A DNA stretch of 64,000 bases. Origin: Pseudomonas sp. B20(2017) (lineage in GTDB: Bacteria > Pseudomonadota > Gammaproteobacteria > Pseudomonadales > Pseudomonadaceae). Below, piece by piece: positions 55,901 through 64,000 of the stretch; within the stretch, counting starts at the first letter, position 1, and every line of letters starts with the position of its first letter. A program made the position numbers and the translations under genes. The DNA lies in contig NZ_NEJP01000005.1 in the NCBI RefSeq assembly GCF_002113125.1, forward strand, positions 1-64,000, read 5' to 3'. The notes below the pieces were generated by a model that was not told where the DNA came from, ran no database searches, and was given only the letters and a program-made list of their open reading frames with translations.

Positions 55901-56527
55901 TCAGACAAGGCCGTTTCGCTGCGCCAGTTCAATCAGATCCACCAGCGAACGAGCGTTAAGCTTCAACAACAGTCGGGTCTTGTAGGTACTTACGGTCTTG
56001 TTGCTGAGGAACATGCCATCGGCAATTTCCTTGTTGGTCTTGCCGCGCGCCAATTGCTGCAACACCATCATCTCCCGGCCAGACAGGCGATCGACCATAT
56101 CGGCTTCGCTGGCATTCCCCAGACTGGTTCGCACGGTGTGCAGCGCCTGATTCGGAAAATAACTGTATCCGGACAGTACCGCCTTGATAGCGCTCAGCAA
56201 CTCCGTCAGATCCTGTTGCTTGCAAACATATCCCGCGGCCCCCGACTGCATGCAACGCATGGAGAAATGACCCGGCGACTGGGATGTCAGCACAAGTACT
56301 TTCAACGGCATGGCACTTGTTGTGAGACGGGCAATGACTTCCAGTCCGTCCAGTTTCGGTATGCCGATATCCAGTATCACGATATCGGGCATCTGGTCGC
56401 GCGCAAGTTGTAACGCATCCACTCCATTGTCGGTTTCTGCAATGACTTCGTAGCCATGACGCTCCATCAGCATACGTACCGCAAGACGAATGACGGGGTG
56501 ATCATCCACGATCAGCACTTTATTCAT
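55901..56527 (-). CDS. NarL/FixJ-family response regulator
   Basis: A 208-residue regulator. The receiver domain has the acidic pocket VDDHP and phosphorylation Asp53 in IVILDIGIPKLDG, and the C-terminal LuxR-type helix-turn-helix runs from LSGREMMVLQQLARGKTNKEIA to STYKTRLLLKL. It resembles BvgA/RcsB-type regulators. No histidine kinase gene adjoins it, so its partner is elsewhere. Start MNKVLIVDDH at 56527 is used. It is separated from the AT-rich gene by ~400 bp. Confidence 0.88.
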   Translation of the reverse strand: MNKVLIVDDHPVIRLAVRMLMERHGYEVIAETDNGVDALQLARDQMPDIVILDIGIPKLDGLEVIARLTTSAMPLKVLVLTSQSPGHFSMRCMQSGAAGYVCKQQDLTELLSAIKAVLSGYSYFPNQALHTVRTSLGNASEADMVDRLSGREMMVLQQLARGKTNKEIADGMFLSNKTVSTYKTRLLLKLNARSLVDLIELAQRNGLV

Positions 56528-56936
56528 GGGCAAGTCCAGTTTCGCTGTTCGAATTTTTAGAACCGGCACAATAACGTAGTCACTTCATCCATAGCACAGA
56601 GAAGTTCCTTCACACCAGCAGCAAGAGACGCTTCCTACATCTAACGAAGATTAATCCTACAGAAACTGCTCACCAGACAAGAAACCTGTCGACCCGCGAG
56701 TGCGAAAAATCTGCACCACACAACTTAAACCTCACCTCCCTCTTGATAACAAACTCAAGAAAATCAGAGCGAGCCACCCTTTACACACAAAAACCTGAAA
56801 CAACATATTTATACCAATTCAGAAAAATTTAATATAAACACGAAACAGCGGCTACAGGACCAGACTCCCGCAGCCACCAACTTATAAAATCTCAAAAAAC
56901 ACTTCAAGAGAACGGCCAATTTCATGAGTAAAGAGC
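56528..56936. other. AT-rich intergenic region
   Basis: A 409-bp stretch with base composition clearly lower in GC than the rest of the window. It holds no convincing gene or RNA; a 37-codon frame from 56923 overlaps the next gene but has no coding support. It continues into the AT-rich ORF, so together they look like a foreign insertion. Confidence 0.55.
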
Positions 56937-57515
56937 ATGCAGAAAAAAGAAAAAATGACCAACCCCATCAGCATTATCGCTGTCTTTGCGTTGATAACCG
57001 AGACTTCCGCAGCAGTTTCCCTACCTTTTCTGGATAATGACGAACGGAAAATCTATATCTGGCTTTTGATCAGTTTCCCATTTTTTTTGACGTTTCTTTT
57101 TTTCATAACGCTCAACTTCAATTATCGTTCTCTCTATGCACCCTCTGACTTCGATAATGACAAAAGCTTTTTAAAAGCATTCGAGACCATCAATTCCGAC
57201 TTATCGGAGGCTCCTGAAAAACCCAATGAAACACTGCACACTGTAAAACTTCCAAAACCATTTAACACGCTATACATCATTGATACCAGAACCGGATATA
57301 CCGAACCGGAAACGAACAGACTATTGGAAAAAATCCCACAGACGAACAAGCACTCGCTCAGAGTTTTCCTGTTTCTGACCAAATCGACGTCGGAAGTTTC
57401 ATCAACGGAAAGCATCTTAAAATCGTTTAAACAGGGAAAAAAAATGGCAGGAACGACCTATTGTATTATTTACGATGGCAGTTCGATGAAGTTGATTTTG
57501 ACGGGAAAGAGTTGA
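56937..57515 (+). CDS. Orphan AT-rich two-helix membrane protein
   Basis: A protein of 192 residues (or 186 from the ATG at 56955; neither start has a good ribosome site). Two adjacent transmembrane helices occupy ~8-30 and ~38-62 (IYIWLLISFPFFLTFLFFIT), followed by a ~130-residue soluble C-terminal domain that alternates strands and helices (PFNTLYIIDTRTGY; HSLRVFLFLTKS; GTTYCIIYDGSSMKLILTG). Codon use is rich in A/T third positions, unlike its neighbours, which points to horizontal origin. I recognise no family. A bidirectional terminator lies downstream. No mobility gene is next to it. Confidence 0.6.
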   Translation: MQKKEKMTNPISIIAVFALITETSAAVSLPFLDNDERKIYIWLLISFPFFLTFLFFITLNFNYRSLYAPSDFDNDKSFLKAFETINSDLSEAPEKPNETLHTVKLPKPFNTLYIIDTRTGYTEPETNRLLEKIPQTNKHSLRVFLFLTKSTSEVSSTESILKSFKQGKKMAGTTYCIIYDGSSMKLILTGKS

Positions 57516-57594
57516 AATGTCGCGTAACCGCGACTGCGATAAAGATCGCGGGGCTGAACGGGATCGAGCAGTTCTAAGCAAAAAGTCTCACGAA

Positions 57595-57623
57595 AGCGGC
57601 CTTGTCGCGATGACAAGGCCGCT
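57595..57623. terminator. Bidirectional terminator (argG / AT-rich gene)
   Basis: AGCGGCCTTGTC-GCGAT-GACAAGGCCGCT is a perfect 12-bp stem followed by CTTT, serving convergent transcripts. Confidence 0.85.
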
Positions 57624-57646
57624 CTTTCAGATCAGGCCTGAAACTC

Positions 57647-58864
57647 TTAGAACAGCTTGCGGCCCTTGTTGGCAGCAATGCGCATGCGCAGCGCGTTGAG
57701 CTTGATGAAGCCCGCCGCGTCGGCCTGGTTGTAGGCGCCGCCGTCTTCTTCGAAGGTCGCGATGTTGGCGTCGAACAGCGAGTCGTCGGACTTGCGGCCG
57801 GTCACGATCACGTTGCCTTTGTACAGCTTCAGGCGCACGACGCCGTTCACGTTGACCTGGGAGGCGTCGATCATCTGTTGCAGCATCAGACGCTCAGGGC
57901 TCCACCAGTAACCGGTGTAGATCAGGCTGGCGTACTTCGGCATCAGCTCGTCTTTCAAGTGAGCGACTTCGCGGTCCAGGGTGATCGATTCGATGGCGCG
58001 GTGAGCGCGCAGCATGATGGTGCCGCCCGGGGTTTCGTAGCAGCCACGGGACTTCATGCCGACGTAACGGTTCTCGACGATGTCCAGACGGCCGATGCCG
58101 TGCTCGCCACCGATCTTGTTCAACGTCGCCAGCACGGTGGCCGGGGTCATCTCGACGCCGTCCAGCGCGACGATGTCGCCGTTGCGGTAGGTCAGTTCCA
58201 GGTATTGCGGGGTGTCGGGAGCCTTCTCCGGGGAGACGGTCCAGCGCCACATGTCTTCTTCGTGCTCGGTCCACGTGTCTTCCAGCACGCCGCCTTCATA
58301 GGAGATGTGCAGCAGGTTGGCGTCCATCGAGTACGGGGATTTCTTCTTGCCGTGACGCTCGATCGGGATCGCGTGCTTCTCGGCGTAGTCCATCAGCTTC
58401 TCGCGGGACAGCAGGTCCCACTCGCGCCAAGGGGCGATCACTTTCACGCCTGGCTTGAGTGCGTAGGCACCCAGTTCGAAACGGACCTGGTCGTTGCCCT
58501 TGCCGGTCGCGCCGTGGGAAATGGCGTCGGCGCCGGTTTCGTTGGCGATTTCGATCAGACGCTTGGCGATCAGCGGACGCGCGATGGAAGTACCCAGCAG
58601 GTACTCGCCTTCGTAAACGGTGTTGGCGCGGAACATCGGGAACACGAAGTCACGCACGAATTCTTCGCGCAGGTCGTCGATGTAGATTTCTTTGACACCC
58701 ATGGCCTGCGCCTTGGCGCGAGCCGGCTCGACTTCTTCGCCCTGACCCAGGTCAGCGGTGAAGGTCACGACTTCACAGTTATAAGTATCCTGCAGCCACT
58801 TGAGGATCACCGAAGTGTCCAGGCCGCCGGAATACGCCAGAACGACCTTGTTTACGTCCGCCAT
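57647..58864 (-). CDS. argG: Argininosuccinate synthase
   Basis: A 405-residue ligase joining citrulline and aspartate with ATP in arginine synthesis. The PP-loop [11 protein letters not shown] opens the protein, followed by [13 protein letters not shown] and [21 protein letters not shown]. It is a full-length standard enzyme and single gene. Neighbouring motY lies on the same strand but is separated by 129 bp. Confidence 0.98.
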   Translation of the reverse strand: MADVNKVVLAYSGGLDTSVILKWLQDTYNCEVVTFTADLGQGEEVEPARAKAQAMGVKEIYIDDLREEFVRDFVFPMFRANTVYEGEYLLGTSIARPLIAKRLIEIANETGADAISHGATGKGNDQVRFELGAYALKPGVKVIAPWREWDLLSREKLMDYAEKHAIPIERHGKKKSPYSMDANLLHISYEGGVLEDTWTEHEEDMWRWTVSPEKAPDTPQYLELTYRNGDIVALDGVEMTPATVLATLNKIGGEHGIGRLDIVENRYVGMKSRGCYETPGGTIMLRAHRAIESITLDREVAHLKDELMPKYASLIYTGYWWSPERLMLQQMIDASQVNVNGVVRLKLYKGNVIVTGRKSDDSLFDANIATFEEDGGAYNQADAAGFIKLNALRMRIAANKGRKLF

Positions 58865-58993
58865 GCCATCACTCCACGGGGTTCTACGGAAAGCCGAGGA
58901 GTCTACCGCTCAAACGCGATAATTTACAGAGGCGCGACAGCTTAAGACGACAAAGCGACAGAATCTGTCGAGAGGGCGACGATGACCGGAAGG

Positions 58994-59902
58994 TCAGGAA
59001 GTCGCCGCAGTACTGGCAGGTGTACTGGCTTGAGGCGCTGGAGCAGTGACCGGTGCCACCCGTGCCAGTTTAACGCTGACCCGGCGGTTCTTCGCCCGGT
59101 TGGCGGCATTGGTGTTCGGCACCAACGGGTATTGTTCACCGTGAAAACGCACGGTGATCTGCGACTCGGCGATGCCGTTGGCCTTGAAGAAATCAACCAC
59201 CGCCAGTGCGCGGCGGCGCGACAGCTCACGGTTGGTCAGGCGATTGCCGCTGTTGTCCGAGTAGCCATCAAGCTCAATGTGATTGACCGTTGGATCGGCT
59301 TTCATGAACTCAAGCATCACTTGTAGCCTGGCTTTCGCGGCGGCGTCCAGATCGGTGCCTTCGCCCGGAAAGCCGACCTGAGAGTGTTTGACCTGATCGA
59401 AATTCTGCGGGAGCAGTTTCGCCACGCAGGTCTGGTAGTCATTGAAAGCCTTGCTGAACTTGACCGGCAACAGGCGCACTTCGGAGACCCGCCCATCGCC
59501 GGAAGCACGGCGCACCACCGGGCTGCGACCTTCCAGCAAACCGCTGATCAACCCCCCGGCCTGCGATTGCGAACTGTTGAACAGCACATTGCCGGTACCG
59601 ATTCTGACACTGCCCAGATTGATGTCGTTACGTCCCGGCTGCCATGGAGCTGCCGCTGCAAGCAACGTCGCCGAACCACCGCCAAGCATCGCGTTGTAGG
59701 CATTCAGACGAAAAATCGCCTGCTCGCCGGCCTTGCGCACGAATTGCCCAGAGCCGAAGTCGGTGATCGGCTGCGTCAGACGGCACTCGAACTTGTCGCC
59801 CTCGACCGTCCACTCAATGTTCTCCAGACGGGTCTGGTAGGTCAGTGCCATCGCGGGAAGGCTGGCAAACACACTGAGCAAGGCTAAATATCGCTGGCGC
59901 AC
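58994..59902 (-). CDS. motY: Flagellar T-ring protein MotY-like
   Basis: An exported protein of about 302 residues. The signal peptide is RQRYLALLSVFASLPAMA with cleavage before LTYQT. Residues ~20-150 match the MotY N-terminal domain that docks to the flagellar motor, and the C-terminal OmpA-like domain binds peptidoglycan (HIELDGYSDNSGN; NRELSRRRALAVVDFF). A GTG start at 59902 with GGAG six bases upstream is favoured over the ATG at 59914, whose extra residues would precede the signal. MotY stabilises Na/H-driven stators in Pseudomonas and Vibrio. The motY-pyrC-rnt order is as I recall in P. aeruginosa. Confidence 0.9.
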   Translation of the reverse strand: MRQRYLALLSVFASLPAMALTYQTRLENIEWTVEGDKFECRLTQPITDFGSGQFVRKAGEQAIFRLNAYNAMLGGGSATLLAAAAPWQPGRNDINLGSVRIGTGNVLFNSSQSQAGGLISGLLEGRSPVVRRASGDGRVSEVRLLPVKFSKAFNDYQTCVAKLLPQNFDQVKHSQVGFPGEGTDLDAAAKARLQVMLEFMKADPTVNHIELDGYSDNSGNRLTNRELSRRRALAVVDFFKANGIAESQITVRFHGEQYPLVPNTNAANRAKNRRVSVKLARVAPVTAPAPQASTPASTAATS

Positions 59903-60062
59903 GGGAGGCTCCATTGGCTTCTACAACAAAAAAGACCGAGACATACATCTTTACGGCATACCTATGGGATATCGGACGCTCGTCGCAAAACTTGATAGCG
60001 AGTGCCTGCAAGAGTCTTTTCCGGTAGCATTCGCCTCAGTTTGACCCGCCTGGAATCCCCTC

Positions 60063-61109
60063 ATGTCCGACCGCCTGACCCTGCTGCGTCCCGACGACTG
60101 GCACATTCATCTTCGCGATGGTGCCGTGTTGACCAATACCGTTGCGGATGTCGCGCGCACCTTTGGTCGCGCCATCATCATGCCCAACCTGGTACCTCCG
60201 GTGCGCAACGCCGCTGAAGCCGACGGCTATCGCCAGCGGATTCTCGCTGCCCGGCCGGCCGGCAGTCGTTTCGAGCCGCTGATGGTGCTGTACCTCACCG
60301 ACCGCACCCAGCCCGAAGAAATCCGTGAGGCCAAGGCCAGCGGTTTCGTGCACGCCGCCAAGTTGTACCCGGCCGGCGCCACCACCAACTCCGATTCCGG
60401 GGTCACCAGCATCGACAAGATTTTCCCGGCGCTGGAAGCCATGGCCGAAGTCGGCATGCCGCTGTTGATCCACGGTGAAGTCACTCGTGGCGACGTCGAC
60501 GTGTTCGACCGCGAAAAAATCTTCATCGACGAGCACATGCGCCGCGTCGTCGAGCGTTTCCCGACACTGAAAGTGGTGTTCGAACACATCACCACCGGCG
60601 ATGCCGTGCAGTTCGTCAACGAGGCTTCGGCCAACGTCGGCGCAACCATCACCGCGCATCACCTGCTCTACAACCGCAACCACATGCTGGTAGGCGGGAT
60701 CCGGCCGCACTTCTATTGCCTGCCGATCCTCAAGCGCAACACGCACCAGGAAGCCCTGCTCGACGCCGCCACCAGCGGCAGCGCGAAGTTTTTCCTCGGT
60801 ACCGACTCGGCACCGCACGCCCAGCACGCCAAGGAAGCCGCCTGCGGCTGCGCCGGCTGCTACACCGCGTACGCCGCCATCGAGCTGTACGCCGAAGCCT
60901 TTGAACAGCGCAATGCGCTGGACAAGCTCGAAGCGTTCGCCAGCCTCAACGGCCCGCGCTTCTACGGCCTGCCGGCGAACACCGATCGCATCACCCTGGT
61001 TCGTGACGAATGGACCGCCCCGACCAGCCTGCCTTTCGGCGAGCTGACCGTTATTCCGCTGCGCGCCGGTGAAAAACTGCGCTGGCGCCTGCTGGAGGAA
61101 CACGCGTGA
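60063..61109 (+). CDS. pyrC: Dihydroorotase
   Basis: A 348-residue class II dihydroorotase closing carbamoyl-aspartate to dihydroorotate in pyrimidine synthesis. Metal ligands: H-I-H in [10 protein letters not shown] (H14, H16), the carboxylated Lys in [22 protein letters not shown] and GTDSAPH. The stop overlaps the rnt GTG start. Confidence 0.97.
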   Translation: MSDRLTLLRPDDWHIHLRDGAVLTNTVADVARTFGRAIIMPNLVPPVRNAAEADGYRQRILAARPAGSRFEPLMVLYLTDRTQPEEIREAKASGFVHAAKLYPAGATTNSDSGVTSIDKIFPALEAMAEVGMPLLIHGEVTRGDVDVFDREKIFIDEHMRRVVERFPTLKVVFEHITTGDAVQFVNEASANVGATITAHHLLYNRNHMLVGGIRPHFYCLPILKRNTHQEALLDAATSGSAKFFLGTDSAPHAQHAKEAACGCAGCYTAYAAIELYAEAFEQRNALDKLEAFASLNGPRFYGLPANTDRITLVRDEWTAPTSLPFGELTVIPLRAGEKLRWRLLEEHA

Positions 61110-61780
61110 GTGAAGACCATTTCGACGACGAACTGGACGGTCAAGGTGGCGGTGGTTCCCGCCATCCTATGGCAGCACGCTTTCGCGGCTACCTGCCGGT
61201 TGTCGTCGACGTAGAGACCGGTGGTTTCAACTCGGCCACCGACGCTCTGCTGGAGATTGCCGCGACCACCATCGCCATGGATGAAAAGGGTTTCGTCTAC
61301 CCGGACCACACCTACTTCTTCCGCGTCGAGCCGTTCGAAGGCGCCAACGTTGAAGCGGCGGCACTGGAATTCACCGGGATCAAGCTCGATCACCCGTTGC
61401 GCATGGCCGTCAGCGAAGAGACGGCCCTGACCGACATCTTCCGTGGCGTGCGCAAGGCCTTGAAGGCCAACGGTTGCAAGCGGGCGATTCTGGTCGGCCA
61501 CAACAGCAGCTTCGACCTGGGCTTCCTCAACGCCGCCGTCGCGCGGCTGGACATGAAGCGCAACCCGTTCCACCCGTTCTCCAGTTTCGACACCGCAACC
61601 CTCGCCGGTCTGGCGTACGGCCAGACCGTATTGGCCAAGGCCTGTCAGGCAGCCGACATCGACTTCGACGGCCGTGAGGCGCACTCCGCGCGTTACGACA
61701 CCGAGAAGACGGCCGAGCTGTTCTGTGGCATCGTCAACCGCTGGAAACAGATGGGCGGCTGGGAAGACTTCGACGACTGA
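61106..61780 (+). CDS. rnt: Ribonuclease T
   Basis: A 224-residue DEDDh 3'-5' exonuclease that trims tRNA and other small RNAs. Exo I is [10 protein letters not shown], Exo [14 protein letters not shown], and Exo [16 protein letters not shown]. It begins with GTG in the GTGA overlap with pyrC, so it is co-translated. A bidirectional terminator follows. Confidence 0.96.
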   Translation: MSEDHFDDELDGQGGGGSRHPMAARFRGYLPVVVDVETGGFNSATDALLEIAATTIAMDEKGFVYPDHTYFFRVEPFEGANVEAAALEFTGIKLDHPLRMAVSEETALTDIFRGVRKALKANGCKRAILVGHNSSFDLGFLNAAVARLDMKRNPFHPFSSFDTATLAGLAYGQTVLAKACQAADIDFDGREAHSARYDTEKTAELFCGIVNRWKQMGGWEDFDD

Positions 61781-61806
61781 TCCTCGTCGGGTTTCTTCCG
61801 AGCATG

Positions 61807-61837
61807 AAAAAACCGGCCACGTGGGCCGGTTTTTTTG
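61807..61837. terminator. Bidirectional terminator rnt / peroxiredoxin
   Basis: AAAAAACCGGCC-CACGT-GGGCCGGTTTTTTT between convergent genes. Confidence 0.92.
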
Positions 61838-61868
61838 TACCTCGCTTCCTGAACCTGAAGCGTGCGCC

Positions 61869-62471
61869 TTACAGGGCAGCAGCGTTCTCGGTCAGGTATG
61901 CCGCAACGCCTTCTGGCGAAGCGTTCATGCCTTTGTCGCCTTTTTTCCAGTTGGCAGGGCAGACTTCGCCGTGCTCTTCGTGGAATTGCAGAGCGTCGAC
62001 CAGACGGATCAGCTCTTCCATGTTACGGCCCAGCGGCAGGTCGTTGACGATCTGCGAGCGGACAACGCCTTTGTCGTCGATCAGGAACGCGCCACGGAAA
62101 GCCACGCCGCCTTCGGACTCAACGTCGTAGGCCTTGGCGATATCGTGCTTCATGTCGGCAGCCATGGTGTACTTCACCTGGCCGATGCCGCCATTGTTGA
62201 CCGGGGTGTTGCGCCAGGCGTTGTGGGTGAAGTGCGAGTCGATCGACACGGCGATCACTTCAACGTTGCGTGCCTTGAAGTCGGCCATGCGGTTGTCCAG
62301 AGCGATCAGCTCGGACGGGCAGACGAAGGTGAAGTCCAGCGGGTAGAAGAACACCAGGCCGTATTTGCCTTTGATGGCCGAGGACAGGGTGAAGCTGTCA
62401 ACGATCTCGCCATTGCCGAGTACGGCCGGGACGGTGAAGTCAGGGGCTTGTTTGCCTACGAGTACGCTCAT
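61869..62471 (-). CDS. Typical 2-Cys peroxiredoxin (AhpC/Tsa family)
   Basis: A 200-residue thiol peroxidase reducing H2O2 and organic peroxides. The peroxidatic Cys is C51 in DFTFVCPSE and the resolving Cys is C171 in GEVCPANW; GGIG and YF-like features of the sensitive class are partly present. From memory it matches PA3529, upstream of bfd. The gene is single and divergent from bfd. Confidence 0.93.
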   Translation of the reverse strand: MSVLVGKQAPDFTVPAVLGNGEIVDSFTLSSAIKGKYGLVFFYPLDFTFVCPSELIALDNRMADFKARNVEVIAVSIDSHFTHNAWRNTPVNNGGIGQVKYTMAADMKHDIAKAYDVESEGGVAFRGAFLIDDKGVVRSQIVNDLPLGRNMEELIRLVDALQFHEEHGEVCPANWKKGDKGMNASPEGVAAYLTENAAAL

Positions 62472-62696
62472 TGATATCTCCTGGTGTAAAAACTTGAAGT
62501 TCAGGGTCCGGGCCAGCCTGTCACCCTCAGGCGACAGCCCTGTGACACGAACCCCCTTCGCAAGGGCCGACCATCATACACTGCGTTTTTCGACTGTCCT
62601 TAAAGGTTTTTCGCGAAATCCCGGCTGGCATTCAGCCATGCCCCACCGTTCGTCAGTCACAGGCGCTGGCGATGAAAACCACTGGGAAAGCACTTT

Positions 62697-62715
62697 GACA
62701 ATCATTCTCGTTAAC
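62697..62715 (+). promoter_or_regulatory. Fur box upstream of bfd
   Basis: GACAATCATTCTCGTTAAC matches the 19-bp Fur consensus at 13 of 19 positions and lies 48-66 bp before the bfd ATG. bfd is iron-repressed in P. aeruginosa. Confidence 0.65.
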
Positions 62716-62762
62716 ATTAAGATCCATCGCAATTGAGTCACAACCAGCGACGGTTCTCACTT

Positions 62763-62981
62763 ATGTATGTTTGCCTCTGCACTGGCGTCACCGACGGACA
62801 GATCCGCGAAGCGATCTATGAAGGTTGCTGCAGCTATAAAGAAGTCCGTCAGGCCACCGGCGTAGCCAGCCAATGCGGCAAATGTGCGTGCCTGGCGAAA
62901 GAAGTGGTTCGCGAAACCCTGACCAAGCTGCAAACCGCCCAGGCTGCGATCCCCTACCCGGCAGAATTTACAGCCGCGTAA
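62763..62981 (+). CDS. bfd: Bacterioferritin-associated ferredoxin Bfd
   Basis: A 72-residue [2Fe-2S] protein. The cluster cysteines are C4, C6, C38 and C41 (MYVCLCTGVTD; QCGKCACL). Bfd docks on BfrB and reduces its ferric core so that iron is released. The ATG at 62763 is used; the longer frame from 62733 adds residues not found in the family. A Fur box upstream fits iron-starvation induction, and bfrB follows. Confidence 0.95.
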   Translation: MYVCLCTGVTDGQIREAIYEGCCSYKEVRQATGVASQCGKCACLAKEVVRETLTKLQTAQAAIPYPAEFTAA

Positions 62982-62998
62982 TTATCCCGAATTCGAAG

Positions 62999-63023
62999 AA
63001 CCGGACTTATGTCCGGTTTTTTT
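62999..63023 (+). terminator. bfd terminator
   Basis: AACCGGAC-TTAT-GTCCGGTTTTTTT, 17 bp after the stop. Confidence 0.92.
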
Positions 63024-63180
63024 ATGCCTGAAAATCAACTGCTTAGCGTCTAGACGCGGAACACAAACATTCTTATTCAGATTAATTTTCATTTATTATT
63101 CAATAACTTAGGTTTGACACTTATAAATACCAAGCTCAAACTCTGCCTTATATACCGCTACTTAGGGCAGGACTCCCATC

Positions 63181-63657
63181 ATGAAAGGCGACGTAACAGT
63201 CATCCAGCATCTCAACAAGATCCTTGCCAATGAGCTGGTCGCGATCAATCAGTACTTCCTGCATGCGCGTATGTATGAAGATTGGGGCCTGAACAAGCTC
63301 GGCAAACACGAGTACCACGAATCCATCGACGAGATGAAGCACGCGGACAAGCTGATCAAGCGCATCCTGTTCCTCGAAGGCCTGCCGAATGTGCAGGACC
63401 TGGGCAAGCTGCACATCGGCGAGCACACCAAGGAAATGCTGGAGTGCGACCTGCGTATCGAAAAGACCGGCCATGCTGACCTGAAGGTCGCCATCGCCCA
63501 TTGCGAATCCGTCGGTGACTTCGGCAGCCGCGAACTGCTCGAAGACATTCTCGAATCCGAAGAAGAACACATCGACTGGCTGGAAACCCAACTCGGTCTG
63601 ATCGATAAAGTCGGTCTTGAAAACTATCTGCAATCGCAGATGGGCGAAGACGAGTAA
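63181..63657 (+). CDS. bfrB: Heme-containing bacterioferritin BfrB
   Basis: A 158-residue four-helix-bundle subunit of the 24-mer iron store. Ferroxidase ligands include E18 ([12 protein letters not shown]) and the E-x-x-H of helix 2 ([11 protein letters not shown]), where M52 is the axial heme ligand between subunits. Iron release depends on Bfd encoded just upstream. ATG at 63181; AGGA-like purines lie close before it. It has its own terminator and, being separated from bfd by 199 bp with a terminator, its own promoter. Confidence 0.96.
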   Translation: MKGDVTVIQHLNKILANELVAINQYFLHARMYEDWGLNKLGKHEYHESIDEMKHADKLIKRILFLEGLPNVQDLGKLHIGEHTKEMLECDLRIEKTGHADLKVAIAHCESVGDFGSRELLEDILESEEEHIDWLETQLGLIDKVGLENYLQSQMGEDE

Positions 63658-63683
63658 TTAGCCAGCGCTAAACTCGAGACACT

Positions 63684-63721
63684 AAAAAGCCCCGCACTCT
63701 TTCGAGAGGCGGGGCTTTTTA
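63684..63721 (+). terminator. bfrB terminator
   Basis: AAAAAGCCCCGC-n-GCGGGGCTTTTT with a CTCT-TTCG-AGAG inner stem. Confidence 0.9.
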
Positions 63722-63796
63722 TTGCCATGTCTGCAGGAGTCTGGCTTGCCAGCGAAGTAGAGACCGCGGTTCAACAGCTACACCGCGTCATCGTTC

Positions 63797-63820
63797 TTCG
63801 CGAGCAAGCTCGCTCCCACA
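63797..63820. repeat. Single REP copy
   Basis: ttcgcgagcaagctcgctcc followed by caca: one standard REP between bfrB and grxD, without a recognisable partner. Confidence 0.85.
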
Positions 63821-63828
63821 AAAGCCAA

Positions 63829-64000
63829 TCAGGCTTCGGACTTGGCCGCAGCAGCCTTGGCGGATGCTTCCTTGACCAGAGTCTGCAGCTCACCGTTGGC
63901 GAACATTTCAGCCATGATGTCGCTGCCGCCGACCAGTTCACCGGCTACCCACAGCTGCGGGAAAGTTGGCCAGTTGGCGTACTTCGGCAGGTTGGCACGG
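63829..64000 (-). CDS. grxD: Monothiol glutaredoxin Grx4, 3' part
   Basis: The window ends inside this gene; only the last 56 or so codons are present. The minus strand reads YANWPTFPQLWVAGELVGGS then DIMAEMFANGELQTLV and an Ala/Lys tail. NWPTFPQLW and the GG before DI are glutathione-binding parts of monothiol (CGFS) glutaredoxins, which carry [2Fe-2S] clusters. The CGFS site lies beyond the edge. bfrB-grxD proximity is, from memory, also seen in P. aeruginosa. Confidence 0.88.
   Translation of the reverse strand, partial: RANLPKYANWPTFPQLWVAGELVGGSDIMAEMFANGELQTLVKEASAKAAAAKSEA

Noticed and set aside
56923..57036. 37-codon frame starting ATG AGT AAA at the AT-rich locus
   Set aside because: It overlaps the two-helix membrane protein in another frame, and its translation lacks any structure; the longer frame is more convincing, although start choice there is uncertain.
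57517..57699. 60-codon frame between the AT-rich gene and argG
   Set aside because: It runs through the bidirectional terminator and into argG on the other strand, with no domain or conserved feature.

Overview
The window looks like a chromosomal segment of a fluorescent-group Pseudomonas (P. fluorescens/P. koreensis-like). The evidence is high GC, 4-hydroxybenzoate hydroxylase almost identical in plan to the classic P. fluorescens enzyme, ColRS, BifA, BfrB/Bfd, and many copies of the GTGGGAGCGAGCTTGCTCGC REP palindrome typical of this group. No tRNA, rRNA, CRISPR array, prophage or transposase gene was seen. All calls come from reading the sequence; no database search was run.

Layout. 0.1-4.4 kb: small accessory genes, including a secreted protein made of 14-residue tandem repeats, a flavin reductase-like protein, a monooxygenase-like protein and an AraC regulator. 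4.5-13.1 kb: a polyamine/guanidino-compound module, with an ABC transporter (ATPase, two permeases, Tat-type binding protein), an aldehyde dehydrogenase, a 2-ketoarginine-decarboxylase-like ThDP enzyme and a LysR regulator; a shared 28-bp motif lies in front of both transcription units. 13.2-20 kb: oxidoreductase, a metallo-beta-lactamase-fold protein with altered metal ligands, LysR, pobR-like/pobA and a drug exporter.

20-47.4 kb follows, from memory, the P. aeruginosa PA4361-PA4389 order: coiled-coil protein, epimerase, argP, ACT protein, argO, sodB, bifA, an imelysin/di-heme/imelysin/DUF1513 iron module, an RND pump, inaA, a methyltransferase, colS, colR, a PAP2 phosphatase, groEL/groES, fxsA, hugZ and an SDR. 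Three sites with the same ColR-box-like architecture lie upstream of the methyltransferase-inaA operon, the PAP2 gene and the membrane protein at the left end.

47.5-64 kb joins a second conserved block resembling PA3481-PA3533: apbC, metG, rsxABDGE-nth, a small acidic protein, a response regulator, an AT-rich orphan membrane-protein gene, argG, motY, pyrC, rnt, a 2-Cys peroxiredoxin, bfd, bfrB and the 3' end of grxD. The rsx operon has no rsxC. Its rsxB instead carries a long alanine/lysine-rich coiled-coil tail of the kind normally found on RsxC, and lacks the usual N-terminal membrane anchor. This is the most unusual arrangement in the window.

Other candidates for something undescribed are the repeat protein at 1.2 kb with its paired upstream TTAA-type sites, and the low-GC two-helix membrane protein at 57 kb.
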